A stretch of 64,000 bases of DNA from Pteria penguin (taxonomy: Eukaryota; Mollusca; Bivalvia; Pterioida; Pteriidae), in assembly GCA_035048485.1 (NCBI GenBank), contig CM068585.1, positions 17,713,501 to 17,777,500 of the forward strand, written 5' to 3'. Within the stretch, counting starts at the first letter, position 1; each line of letters starts with the position of its first letter. Shown one piece after another: positions 40,401 to 53,600 of the stretch. The position numbers were made by a program, and so were the translations under genes. The notes beneath the pieces are model-generated. The model made no database searches. It saw only the letters and a program-made list of their open reading frames with translations, and was not told where the DNA came from.

Positions 40401-41281
40401 CAAATCTATGGAAGGGCATTCTTTTTGAAAGAGAGAATGTTTCATAGTGTGATAAGCTCTTTATAAATGGCAGCTAAACCCAGAAGATACGTTTAGATTA
40501 ATAAATAGGACATCCATAAATGCTTAAAACAAACACAGCAAACTCTTGTACCGAATTTCTTGTATTTTTATCATTAAATGCTAAGGAAGGAAACTTATCT
40601 TTTATTTTTATTAGAACAGATATCATATAAAGCAATATTTTTTCACTTCAAGGTCTATATGAATGAAAACAATTACAAAAACAAAGGAAAGGTTTCTTGA
40701 ATGTGTTACTTATGCAGAGAATTTTCTCAAAAGTCTTTGATAAGTCACATACTCTACAGATCATATTATTTTTCTAAATACACAGTCTATACTTTAAAGT
40801 ATAAAACAGCATTCAAACAGATGTCTATCTTACTTTTCAAGATGAAATTGTCACATTCAATATCTCCCATACAATATACTGACTAGGACAACATTACAAT
40901 TTATAACTCATCTACAACATCACGATCTCCAAGTGAATATTGAACTTCTTTCGTTTTCATTTTCACATAACTTATAGAAAAGGATTGAAACATAAATAAT
41001 AAACCATAAACAACACGTCGCTTTTTAAATTCTTTCCTGTTTGATAAAAGACAAAATTAGAAAGAATTAGAATGACAAAACATTTCAACAATAACAATTT
41101 GTACAGCAAAATCAACATAATGTCATAGACCGCAGCCTCTACAAGATAAATTGTGGAAAAGCACTACATAAACAATAATGATGTAAGGGAACGGGAAATG
41201 TTAGCACTATAGAAGGCAGGGCTACAGGATGCAGATTAGGCTGTACACATCTTTGGTTGTATGAACTGTATATATTGGATG
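36200..41281. other. Repeat-poor AT-rich stretch downstream of RNF130 (possible long 3' UTR)
   Basis: Five kb with no recognised gene. It holds an (AT)n tract at about 37447-37501 and one old interspersed copy near 38.7-39.2 kb, but otherwise few mobile elements compared with the rest of the window. It lies directly after the RNF130 stop codon. I could not identify a cleavage site among the many AT-rich candidates, so the 3' UTR reading is inference. Confidence 0.35.
38657..39240 (+). mobile_element. Old, diverged AGGCCCAAG-type element
   Basis: AAAGGGACCTTTATCGCTTATCTGAG at the start mirrors the element's 5' end, and GGCAAGTTTCATCAAAATC and CTGAAGAAG-type phrases follow in the expected order. 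It is strongly diverged and no 3' hairpin remains. Confidence 0.55.
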
Positions 41282-41647
41282 CTATACTGGATTCTGTGGT
41301 GATATATCACATGAACTGCCTTTACGTGGCAGACCTGTCATCAAGGAGTTCATTTCAGTGCACTCTGATTCACTGTCAAGGTCAATGTCACCTTGAATGA
41401 TGTCAGTATGACATTCAATAGGTTGAGGATTGAGAGCAGAGCGTTCTGATGGCCCCACTTCTGATTCCTCACAAAATGTATCAGATCCATAGTATGGTGG
41501 ATGTTGTATAAGAACTATGTTCATGATATTAGAATCGTGATGATGATGCTCATCAGGGGAAGATAACTGTTCTGGATCATCTGCAATCCCAGATCCTGTC
41601 CCTCCACTTTCACCCTCAGCATGAACTGTCTCCTGACTTCCACCAAT
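41282..41647 (-). CDS. RNF130: RNF130 coding exon 6 (C-terminal tail, stop)
   Basis: Residues 339-459 and TAG. An acidic, low-complexity tail with DEHHHHDS and the serine/glutamate-rich [16 protein letters not shown]. Tails of this family are poorly conserved, so the exon is supported by its good acceptor, phase and open frame. Confidence 0.88.
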   Translation of the reverse strand: MGGSQETVHAEGESGGTGSGIADDPEQLSSPDEHHHHDSNIMNIVLIQHPPYYGSDTFCEESEVGPSERSALNPQPIECHTDIIQGDIDLDSESECTEMNSLMTGLPRKGSSCDISPQNPV

Positions 41648-44600
41648 CTGAAATAACAATCCATGCATTACAGTACAGTACAATCTATCTATTCTAAGCC
41701 TCAGGTATCCTGATGTTAATCTACTCCAAGTCTCAGGTAATCTATAATCATCTCTCAAATATTCTGATTTTAACTTACTTTGAATCTCTAATATTTTGAT
41801 ATTCATCTGGAATTTTCCAGTACTTTGAGACTCATTTATTCTGAATTTTCAGTATCTGATATTCAAGTTTTCTGAATCTTGAGTATTCTACAATTCTTTA
41901 ATTCTGAATATTTTATATTCCATTTTCTTGTCCAATCAAATAATATGTATCATCACCTAAGATATTTAGTATACATATACAATATACGTACAGATTCCTT
42001 ACATGGTCATGCTCAGAGTGTTTTATGTAGCGTTGCAGAATCAGATAGTTTTCATTAATGATTATTGGAGAACATTCAGAACACTATACTGATTATAAAT
42101 GAATATCTAATAGGAATTCTAGGAATATGACACATGTATAACTAAATAATAATATAACCTTTCTGCTTCATGATGTTCTTCTAAAGAGTTTAATGAGTTC
42201 AGGACACAGTCAGCTCGCAAAACTTTTAAATCTCTGCACTAATGAGTTCCTCAAATCAAATGCCAGTTGATGACAAGAAAGATAACTCTAATTTAGTTAA
42301 GAATAAAGCTGCAGGATTGCCAGGAATACGGTATTGCAAATACAGATTTCCTGTATCAGACATCATTATGAGACTCTATGATAGACTATAAGAAGAAACT
42401 GGTTTAGTGTATGAAGCAAATCTATCCTAAAACTAAAGAAGTAGGATATGACCTTAAGTCTCTATGACAACTTACATGCACTTGCATCCCATATTCTCTT
42501 AAAATATCTAGTTTGCACATAGGACAGCTTCTTTGATCCAGTAACCATGGATCCACACAAGATTTATGGAATATATGCCTACAAAAAACCAATACATTTA
42601 CAAAAATTAATATACAAATATATTCTATAATCTCACATATTTTCAAAACAAACAACAAATTTTCACAAGCATTGTTGAAACAGTTGCTGACACTACTTGG
42701 ATGTGATCTGTAATTCGCCATTTCAAAACAACATACAAACTTTCATTCAAATAGATCAATTTTGGAAAACTGAATTTTGTATATTGCTAGGCAAGATAAA
42801 TCAACTCTGACAAAACCTAATATGATTTGTGGCATTTTACATTAACAAAATGCTTGTAAACAAGTTGGCCTTACATTGCTCATCTGAGAACAAATTTGCC
42901 AGTTCATAAAACTGACCTCTTGAAAAAAATGTGCAGATACATATTTGATTTATTTTTTTTTTTGCAAACAGCTTGAAGTAGCATTTTAACTCCTGACAAA
43001 GACCTAAAATTTTAGTCATCAACCATTTGTCATTTGTTCCATTGCGTACAAAGATCTGGTGAAACCCCGTAAGGGGTCACGTTCTGGTGAACTCTGATTT
43101 TCAGCTAATCAGTGGATCAGCTACAAAATCCTAGGGATGAAATTAACATCTACAGCATGTGTGACCCACAAGAGACATCATCAGAGGGTGAACCCTCATG
43201 GGGTTTCACCAGATCTTTGTAGGCAATGTAAGAAATAGAGAAGCGGAATAAAGATATGGTTTTAATCAGATTGAACTTTCTTGTTCATTAAAGTGAAGGT
43301 CTGCATATGTGGCATCACTTCTTTTTGAATTAAACTTTGAAACAGATATTTTCAATAAAAAGTTAACAAATAAATGCTTTATTGTTTCTTTATATTATCA
43401 TACTATAAATAATTACAGAAAATGACTCAGAAAAGAGGTCAAAAAGTGTGAAGAATAGAATTTGATATGGAATGGATTCATATGTAAGAAAACATTTTAA
43501 GACACTTAGATCACTGAAGTACATTTGGTTTTTAATCAATGCATCCGCTCTGAAGAAGAAATTTGTCAATGTCCAACCAAAGATAGATCTGGCCAAAAAA
43601 TTACAACACTTAAAGAGGACTTTGAGTACTTCATTTCATCATGTTTTATCACATAACCTTTGGCAATCCCCAAAAAGTTGAGAGTATTAGCAGTTTACAA
43701 TAGATGGATGCTGAACAAGGAGTGATAACACAGTGCACTTGAGTCTACAACTCTGGTGAGCAAATAATATGCCACAATCAAGGTATTTTTATAGTTACTA
43801 TAGTCAGTCCACTAATACAGTACTTTTTAAAAATTTGATCTTTCATTTTTCAAAAATTTTGACTTTTAGTTATTTAGTTGTAATATAAACTGTACATGAA
43901 AAGGTGACTATTTTCCTTTTCTTGACTTCCACTGAAGGACTAGAATAAAAATCATGCATAGTATAATATATCTGAAATATTGTTACATAAATTCATATTT
44001 GTGTGATCTTTAGACTTGGAGACGAAGTCCTCATCAACAGTTATGTTGTGCAAAGAGCAAAAAGGTATCATATGAACTAAAATTGCCTTTATAATTAAAT
44101 CTAAACAAGAGTTATCAGAAGACAACAGGGCTCTTTAGAGTTTAAATACTGTGAAGTCACTTTTGCTCCAACAAAACTTATTTTCATGTAAAGTCAAAAG
44201 TCAGACTCTGCACTAAACAACTGAAAACATATTATTGAATTGATAAGGCCAAGTGTAAAGCTTTTGAAAACTGACTCTAATGTCAAGGTCACAAACGAAA
44301 TCTGGTATCATTCAAAGCTCTAGTCAAAAGCAATAAAGATGTTAAATACGAAAAGCTGTATCTCTAACTATTCAGAAGATATTGCCAAGATTAATGGTTT
44401 GGGAAATCACAGCTAAGGTCAAGATAACAAAGTAGCAAAATATGGTACTAATCAAAAGCTCTAGTCAAAAATAATATAAGTGCTAAATACGACAGCCACA
44501 TCTTTTACTATTTAAAAGATATGCCCAAGGTTAAAGTTTTTAAAAATCAAATTATTACATCAAGATCAATGTCATAATGTAAGAAAATATGATAATCAAC

Positions 44601-47600
44601 AGCTTCCGTGACAAGAAAATAGATACTAAGGTAAGTATGAAAAAAAAACATTACTTTTTAAAAGATAGAACAAAAATTTTGAAAATTAATTCAAGTTCAA
44701 GGTAAAAACGTAAGAAAATGTAGCATCACTCAAACATTATAGCTGCAAGGAATATAGATGCTAACTATGAAAGCCAAATCTCATACTATTCTAATTACAT
44801 GGACAAGGTTTGTGAAAATTGACTCCAAGTCAAGGTTGAGTTCAGAAAGTAAAAAATTTCTGTATTAATTGAAAGATATACTTATGATGGGATGTACATG
44901 TGAAATATGAACACCTTTTTGTAATTTGTAGAGACATGGACATTTGAAAAACAAAACAAGAGGCCCAAGTGGGCCTATATCGCTCATCTGAGTACCTAGA
45001 TGATCAGTAATGCATGGAGGAAGAATTCATTTATTTTTGCATTACTGTGACTAGGTCAACACAAATGTTGAAAATATGTCAAATTTTATTTCAGACCAGA
45101 ATAAAAAACAACACTTTTTTGCACATCCATTCAGGTGATTTTGATATTAAGCATTTGCTTTGTCTCTGCAAGATGTCATTCAGGGCAACAAGTTAGTCAT
45201 TTTCTTTAGGTGGGGTCTTTTGTTGACTGATTTCAAGTCTGGGTCATGAACAACAATTGTTTCAAATATTGTCCAGATCTAACTTAAAATTGCCTAATTT
45301 CATATGTTGAGTGCTGAGAAACATCTAAAAACTTATTTAGATGTGTAAAGAAATGAAAAAAAATTTTTTGACCACAGCTGGATTTGAACCGCTACTATCC
45401 ATATTTCAATTACCAAGTGGTATATGTACTATTGTGAGACCTACTTTTTAGACATGGTGGCATTATCTGTTAACCAATTTGGATGAAATTTACGAAATTG
45501 ATAGAGGACCTTTAGTACTTCATGTATTCCATGTTTCATTAAAATCTTTCATGTGGTATAACAGCAGAAGTGAAAAATGTGATTGAATTGTCCCTATACA
45601 CCCTCATTTGGAAGTCTTAAAAAATTCATATAAAATTCAAAAATTGAGATATTGACAAAATTCTTTCAAAGTAACATTCCTTACCATAATTATGATCACA
45701 ATAGTCCATAAGAAATCATCATTATCAATTAACTAGGAAATATGACACTTTTCTGCATTGAAATCACCAAGTCCAAAGAAATGTCGAACAAAAATTCTAA
45801 AATTTGATTTTGGAAGGGAACCAAAATGACAATACGTCTTCACTCATCCCTCTAGATCATTTCTATGCATTCTGTTTGTCTCTGTATACAGCCCATATGA
45901 AGAAGAATATTGTTAAAGGAGGGAACTCTTTTGTGACCTACTTTTGACTATGGTGGCGCCACCTGTACAGAGGTCTCGACGAAAACAACAGAATTTGAAG
46001 AGGATCATAAGTGACTTATTTCTACCAAGATTTATTAAAATCCTTCATACAGTTTTGTAGAAAAGTTGAAAATGTGAAAAATGGCCAACCCCCCCCCCCC
46101 CCTTTTTTTGGAAGTCTTAAAAAATTCATAAAAAATCCAAAAATTGAGATAATGACAAAATTCTTTCACAATAATATTCTTTACCACAATTATGATAAAA
46201 ATAGTCATTAAGAAATCATCAATATCAATTAACTGAAAAACATGACACTTTTCTGCATTGAAATGACTAAGTCCAGATACACGTCAAAAAAGCGTAAATT
46301 TCTATTTGACAGATCTTAACCCCGAACAAAATTTTAAATAACCCATCTTTATAGATTGTTGAAATGCAATTAGTTTCCCCATTTATGTACTGGTTCTGCA
46401 GTAGAAGATGTTTGAAGAGGGGTACCATTTTGGGCACTTTTGGCCCCGCCCTGGATCCAACCCGGAGGGAATCTGGATCCCGAACACAATTTTAGTAGGG
46501 GACCTTGAGTACATCATTTACACAAAGTTTGATCCAAATCTGCAATGTAGTTCCAGAGAAGAAGTCGAAAATGTGAAAAAGTTAACGACGGCGGGCGACG
46601 ACAACGGATGGCGCACTATGACTATAGCTCACTTGAGCCTTTGGCTCAGGTGAGCTAAAAAACCAACTTTAACCTGTCTGTCTATACTATCTCATACCAC
46701 TGATGTGGCTGCAGGTTTGACATTGGACCTCCTGGACATTCATCCTGGTTGGCTAGAATGAAAGGTACTAAAACCCCTATACCACTTTAAAGGGATTGTA
46801 ACCAAACAAAACATAAAATTGTATTTCTGTGATTAGTATTAAGATATTAGTACCACTCACTTGCAAGGCAATATTCTGATTACATCTGATGTTTTATAAG
46901 CCTCTATACAAACAGCACACTGATCAAATTCCATCTCTAATTCCTGGTAGAGAAAAAAATACATTAAACTCTTATTACCTAGCTTCCCTGTGTTATATAA
47001 CTAGACTAGTATTATTTGTTTATACTGTAACAAATGAAATCAACAGGTATATGAATTTTGACTTCATATTTTTAAACACTGATGCCATGAACAATCACTG
47101 TTTACTAGGAATCGTTTTTGATATTTAAATGTGTAATATAAAGTTGAAAAAAAGGATCTTGACTCTAATGTGTATTTCAGTGTAGTATAATTTTGTGTGT
47201 TTAACTCAGACGAATGGTGTTGTTATCACAAATTTCAATTGATAAGATGTACCTATGAGAAAAAAAAACTCCAAAAACCCTGAATCCCACTGTCTCATCT
47301 CTGGCAGCAAGTACCGAACATCAACACAAGGCATCAGTCCTCAAGGAAAATGACATAATTTGTTGAAACTTGAATTTATCATGTTTAGAAAATATTGCTG
47401 AACACAAATGTCTGACCTTAGAATCCCAAGTGAAATACCGGTACATGAAATACCTAGACTAACTTGACTTCACAAAAAAATCAATATTCACTGCTTACCC
47501 TGTCACCAGACTTGATGGTTCTCTGGGGAATCTTGGCAATAGCTTTTTTGGCAGCATTTGCTAAACGCCGCTGTAAACAAACAAGAATAAGTACAACATC

Positions 47601-50600
47601 TAAGTGTCTACAGTCAGCATTTATCTTAATTAATATGTTATGACAGTATTACCTGGTAGAGTGTGAAGAAGAGACTGCAATGATGTTACAGTTATGTGAC
47701 AGTTATTGAGCTGAATGATTATTTTTTTCATACAAGTATATAACTCTGGTTTTGTATTGAAGTAAGAGACTTCCAAACGAAAACAATATATATCAGAAAT
47801 GCATTTCTTTGAAAAAAGAAATTCTCAGAGATTTGGAAAAAATTGCAATTATTTCAGATGGTTTTTTTTAAATGAAGTAATCTGCTTAAAATCTCTCAGT
47901 ACATTTGGATGTCAATTGATTCATACGATTTGTAAATGGTATAGAAAAGCTTCAAATCTTGTTTTACAAAACATAAAGGTCACATATTAAAGTTTTAATT
48001 TTGCTTTATATTTTTGTGAACATTAACGTTGGGGAAAAATAAAATGGCATATACCACATATACATAAAGCATCATGTTCAGGTATTAAGTATTAGTTCAA
48101 ATAAAGAAGAAAGGTAATCTAAACAGTAAGTTGTACAAAAATAATAATACAAGATCAAAGAGGAATAAAATGATATATAAGAAATTTTATGTTTAATGGA
48201 ATCATTGACTTGTGACCTTGTGAATCTGTAACTCGCTCTTCTAGCCACATTGTTTCCTACCAGGTATATATGATTAAGTTAACTCAGTGTTTGCATTCAA
48301 ATTTAGACTTAAACATATAACTATACATACATGTACTTGTGCATTACACATAGGGGTACAACGATACGGGTACCTCACGATACGATACGTATCACGGTAC
48401 ATGGTCCACGGTACGGTACGTATCACTGTACTCTTTTTAAACTTAAAATAAAATTAGGTGTATTACATTTTGGTTTTTTGATATTACAGTGGTAAGCGTT
48501 ATATTCAAAAAGGTACTCATATCAGTTTAGGCTTTCTTTCAAGAAATGCTGATCCCTTTACAGCATAAAGCTAGACTACTTTCGGATGTGTAAATCATTG
48601 TGTATTTAAAATACAGACGCAATATAAATTAAATTTAATGCACAATATTTCAGTAAAATAAATGCAGGAGTGAACCGTTGTTGTACCGTTTCCACACCTA
48701 TTCATACCGTGAACCGAGCCGAGCCCTCTGTACCGTGATATACCGTCAAACGGTGTATCGTTGCACCCTTAATTACACACCTTATCAAATGTAAATTATT
48801 GCATCATGATTATAAACACAACAAAAATGACAAGATGACTACAATGATGGTGAAATTTGATAATGTAGATTTCCATAATAGAGAAACAACTCTTGCAGTG
48901 AAATGGTATTCATTGCAAGAAGTACAACTTCATTTGTAGGATCTCATACTCAACAATGACACTTAGTTTCAGCTTACTTCACTTCCTTAAAACAAGGTAG
49001 AAAGCTTTCAGAATTCTGATATTCATTAAAGGGCAGTAACTCTTATAAAGTGGGGTCCATTGTAAATATGTAGGACCTCTTAATAAAATACAAACTAAAT
49101 TTCAATTCATTTCCTCAAGCATTACAGAACATAATATGTTCCATCTTACAACAGGCCTTTGAAAATGGGAAATAATTCTAAACAAGAGCAACGCCAACGT
49201 AGCATATGCACCCCCCCCCCCTTTGATTATTTTTGTAACTTTGGCATAAATAAGACCACATTAGAGGTCATCTACTCCTCTTATTCACCCGCAAATAAAA
49301 TTTTTCCATTCGAAAGTTTTCATCACTGTGCATTATAAAACTTGACCTAGATATCTTCATGATGTACTATCTTTACACCAAACATCAATTCAATATCTTT
49401 ATCCATTCCTGAGACAATGAGCTGTAACTGCATATTTTAAGGAAGACCAAAGGGGATAACTCTGACTTAAATAACTGAATCATATCTAAATTATGACTTA
49501 TTAACTTAACCTAGATATCCCTTAGATGTATCTGTATACCAAATATCAATTCAATATATCTAGCTGTTCTTGAGAAAATGAAGAGAACTGCTAATTGTAA
49601 GAAGGGTGATAACTCTCACAAAAATTATTGAAGCAAAATCAAATCTAAACTTGACCTAAATATCCTTTAGATGTATCAGAATGTCAAATATAAATTCAAT
49701 ATCTTTATTGGTTCCAGTGATAATGTGGGGAAACTGCTAATTTTGAGAAATTTTCTAAGTCCAAGGGGAACAAAAATTATTGAACCATTACCAAATTTGA
49801 ACTTGACCTAGATATACTTAAGATGTGTCTGTATGCAAAATATTAATTCTATATCTCTATCTGTTCCTGAGATAATGAGTGGAAACTGCTAATTTTAAGA
49901 AATTTTCTACATCCATTTGGGGAAAACTTTGACAAATATTATTGAACAATAACCAAGTTTGAAACAGACCTAGATACCCTTAAGATGTATCTGTATACCA
50001 AATTTCAATTCAATTTTTTTTATTGGTTCCAGAGATAACGAGCCAAAACTGTAAATGGAACAACAGACAGCAGCAAAACAATATGCCCCTCCTTCTTTGA
50101 AGGGGGGCATAATAAATGTTGTCTGGTTCTGAAATCAAATTAATAACATTTTCATTCCTCCTATTTCTTTACAAGAGAAAAATTTTATGAGCAAAGTACA
50201 ATTCTCTACTTGACCTTGATACATATATAAGCTATGGGTGAAAATAAAAACCCCACTTTAAGTTGTTATGCATTTGATCAAAACTCCACAGACTTCTCGA
50301 GAAGAAGGAAAATATCTGGAAATTGAGCGAAGAGCCTAGAGACAAAGAGAAGATGGTAAAACAGTCAATCAACATAGGCGACATGAGTTTCAAGTTGAGT
50401 GATTAAACAAATTTTTATTTTTGACTTGCATTGATTTCAACAGAGGAAAGTGAAGTCAGCACATTAATCAGACAAAATGTGATGTATCATATGGCTGATG
50501 AACGACAGCATAACAACTGACAGCAATCGACTCTCATTACATACTATTTACAAGAGACTTTGCTACCTCATTTATGTGATCATGACTCATTACATGCTCA

Positions 50601-53600
50601 TTACAAGAGGATTTCAGTCTCTTTTCTGACAATTACTCCAAATTAGATAATTAACAGTTCAAGGTATTGGCAAATTGACTTCTGATAGCACTGAACTAAT
50701 CTTCACATACAAATACTATCACATGAGAAAAAAAATCAATATTTCATGGAGAAAATGACATTATTCCATAGCTGCTGATGGCTCATCAAGGTGACTTTGA
50801 ATCTATCTGCTATAAAATGCCTACAGTCTTGCAGCAATCTATTTACTACATGTACCAGATTGGATATTGATTATGAAGGAAAGAAGGCATAACTTAAGAA
50901 TTTGTACATACATTTTTAAAGTAATTATAAATTTGTTTTAATAAAGATATTAAGGAAAACCTATGTTCTTTCTTAAAAATATGCAAATAAATACATTGTA
51001 GACAATAAAATTTACGCCTTAGAATTAGATACTTTTTGCTTGCTATTCATGGGTGCATAAGAACAAAATTCAAAGAAGGAACTGATTATGGAGCATTCCA
51101 ATTTACTACATTAATTAATTAACTTACTTTATTACCAATTTTATTGAACCCACAAAGACATGGTGAGATTAACGTGAAAGTTATTTATCCAGCATTATCT
51201 GACAGAAGTATTTCAAGACTATGAGAGAATTTCTCAGATTTTGGCTGCAGTAGAAAAGAAGCTTCTTCTAACATGTGCATGAATTCATACAAAATTCTAC
51301 ACTAAAATTCTAGAGCTTTTCCAGGACTATAGTATACCCTGACTTATCCATAGTTTCCACGTCCTTGGAGATGGACAGTGAACATAAGGACTCATATCAG
51401 ACAAACCCTATATTATCTATCACTGACAGACAATTTAACATTCTCTGTTTGATCTATCACTTTGAACACCATGATTTTTATTCTCACTATGCTAAAAATT
51501 TTTAGGTATTTTACTTGATGAAAAGATTTAGCCCAAACAAATCTCTATGTTTATTGAAACATTTCCTTATACCGGTACATGTTGGTCTACACCTGAATTC
51601 TATCTTCGTGCTCACAGAGATACCTCACAAGCGTTTTCTTTACAAAATATGTCTGTGCTAGCAGAAAACTGATTATGGAGCATTCCAATTTACTACATTA
51701 ATTAATTAACTTACTTTATTACCAATTTTATTGAACCCACAAAGACATGGTGAGATTAACGTGAAAGTTATTTATCCAGCATTATCTGACAGAAGTATTT
51801 CAAGACTATGAGAGAATTTCTCAGATTTTGGCTGCAGTAGAAAAGAAGCTTCTTCTAACATGTGCATGAATTCATACAAAATTCTACACTAAAATTCTAG
51901 AGCTTTTCCAGGACTATAGTATACCCTGACTTATCCATAGTTTCCACGTCCTTGGAGATGGACAGTGAACATAAGGACTCATATCAGACAAACCCTATAT
52001 TATCTATCACTGACAGACAATTTAACATTCTCTGTTTGATCTATCACTTTGAACACCATGATTTTTATTCTCACTATGCTAAAAATTTTTAGGTATTTTA
52101 CTTGATGAAAAGATTTAGCCCAAACAAATCTCTATGTTTATTGAAACATTTCCTTATACCGGTACATGTTGGTCTACACCTGAATTCTATCTTCGTGCTC
52201 ACAGAGATACCTCACAAGCGTTTTCTTTACAAAATATGTCTGTGCTAGCAGAAAACTGATTATGGAGCATTCCAATTTACTACATTAATTAATTAACTTA
52301 CTTTATTACCAATTTTATTGAACCCACAAAGACATGGTGAGATTAACGTGAAAGTTATTTATCCAGCATTATCTGACAGAAGTATTTCAAGACTATGAGA
52401 GAATTTCTCAGATTTTGGCTGCAGTAGAAAAGAAGCTTCTTCTAACATGTGCATGAATTCATACAAAATTCTACACTAAAATTCTAGAGCTTTTCCAGGA
52501 CTATAGTATACCCTGACTTATCCATAGTTTCCACGTCCTTGGAGATGGACAGTGAACATAAGGACTCATATCAGACAAACCCTATATTATCTATCACTGA
52601 CAGACAATTTAACATTCTCTGTTTGATCTATCACTTTGAACACCATGATTTTTATTCTCACTATGCTAAAAATTTTCTCTGAATATTACCTCAACTTCTT
52701 TCTTCCTGTCAAACAACTCAAATGAAACTACTGAAATTTAAGGGTACAGACATATGTAAAATAACACTCCACAAAACCACCAGCTCAAAAATCTGAATCT
52801 ATTCCCATGCAACTATAGACTAGAAAATTAAATTGGTTATTTACATATTTTCAAAATATGGAGCACTGTGGACTATGCTATGGATAGAGTTACTTACAGT
52901 CAGTCTTTCCTTGGCATGAGCATAGCGGAATCTTTGTATGTAGTAGAACACAAGCCAGGCTAGTGAGATAATCATCAGTACTATGAAGGAAATGGACACA
53001 AACAGCACTGATGTCTTACTGATGTTATGAGGGCCTGGAGGAGATGTTGTTGGATCTGTCTTATGGTAATTGCCACGCTGAATATCAATATATACGTCCT
53101 TTTTGCTTTCAAATAGGGACAGTAGCTGCCTCCCTTCTTTCTGTGTCAGAAACACTGCCGCAAAACTTTTTTCTGTGGATTGTAAATATAAAGCATTGAA
53201 ACATACAGTACTATATGTCTCGCATGTATGAGTTTAACTTGTACTAAATGTCAGAACTAACGTGTGTATATATGTACATACAAATATATACAAGCACATA
53301 AAAATAACATATTAATCATCTGTTTTGAAGACCCAGCACAATATTCTCATCATTAATTGAATGATAATTATCAAAAATTTGAAACAAAAATTTTTGGTTC
53401 AGTGTGAGGATGTCAGTTGTACATGTAAGTGTATATATTTGAAAGATAAAGCTGTATATTTTGGAAGATAAAGCTGCACCTGCCACATGTATTACATAAT
53501 AAAACTAAAGCAATAAAAACATGCTAACATCTAACCACAGGCTGTCTATGAAAAAGAGAATCAGAGAGGTGACCACAATCCACAGCTGGATTCAGAACCA

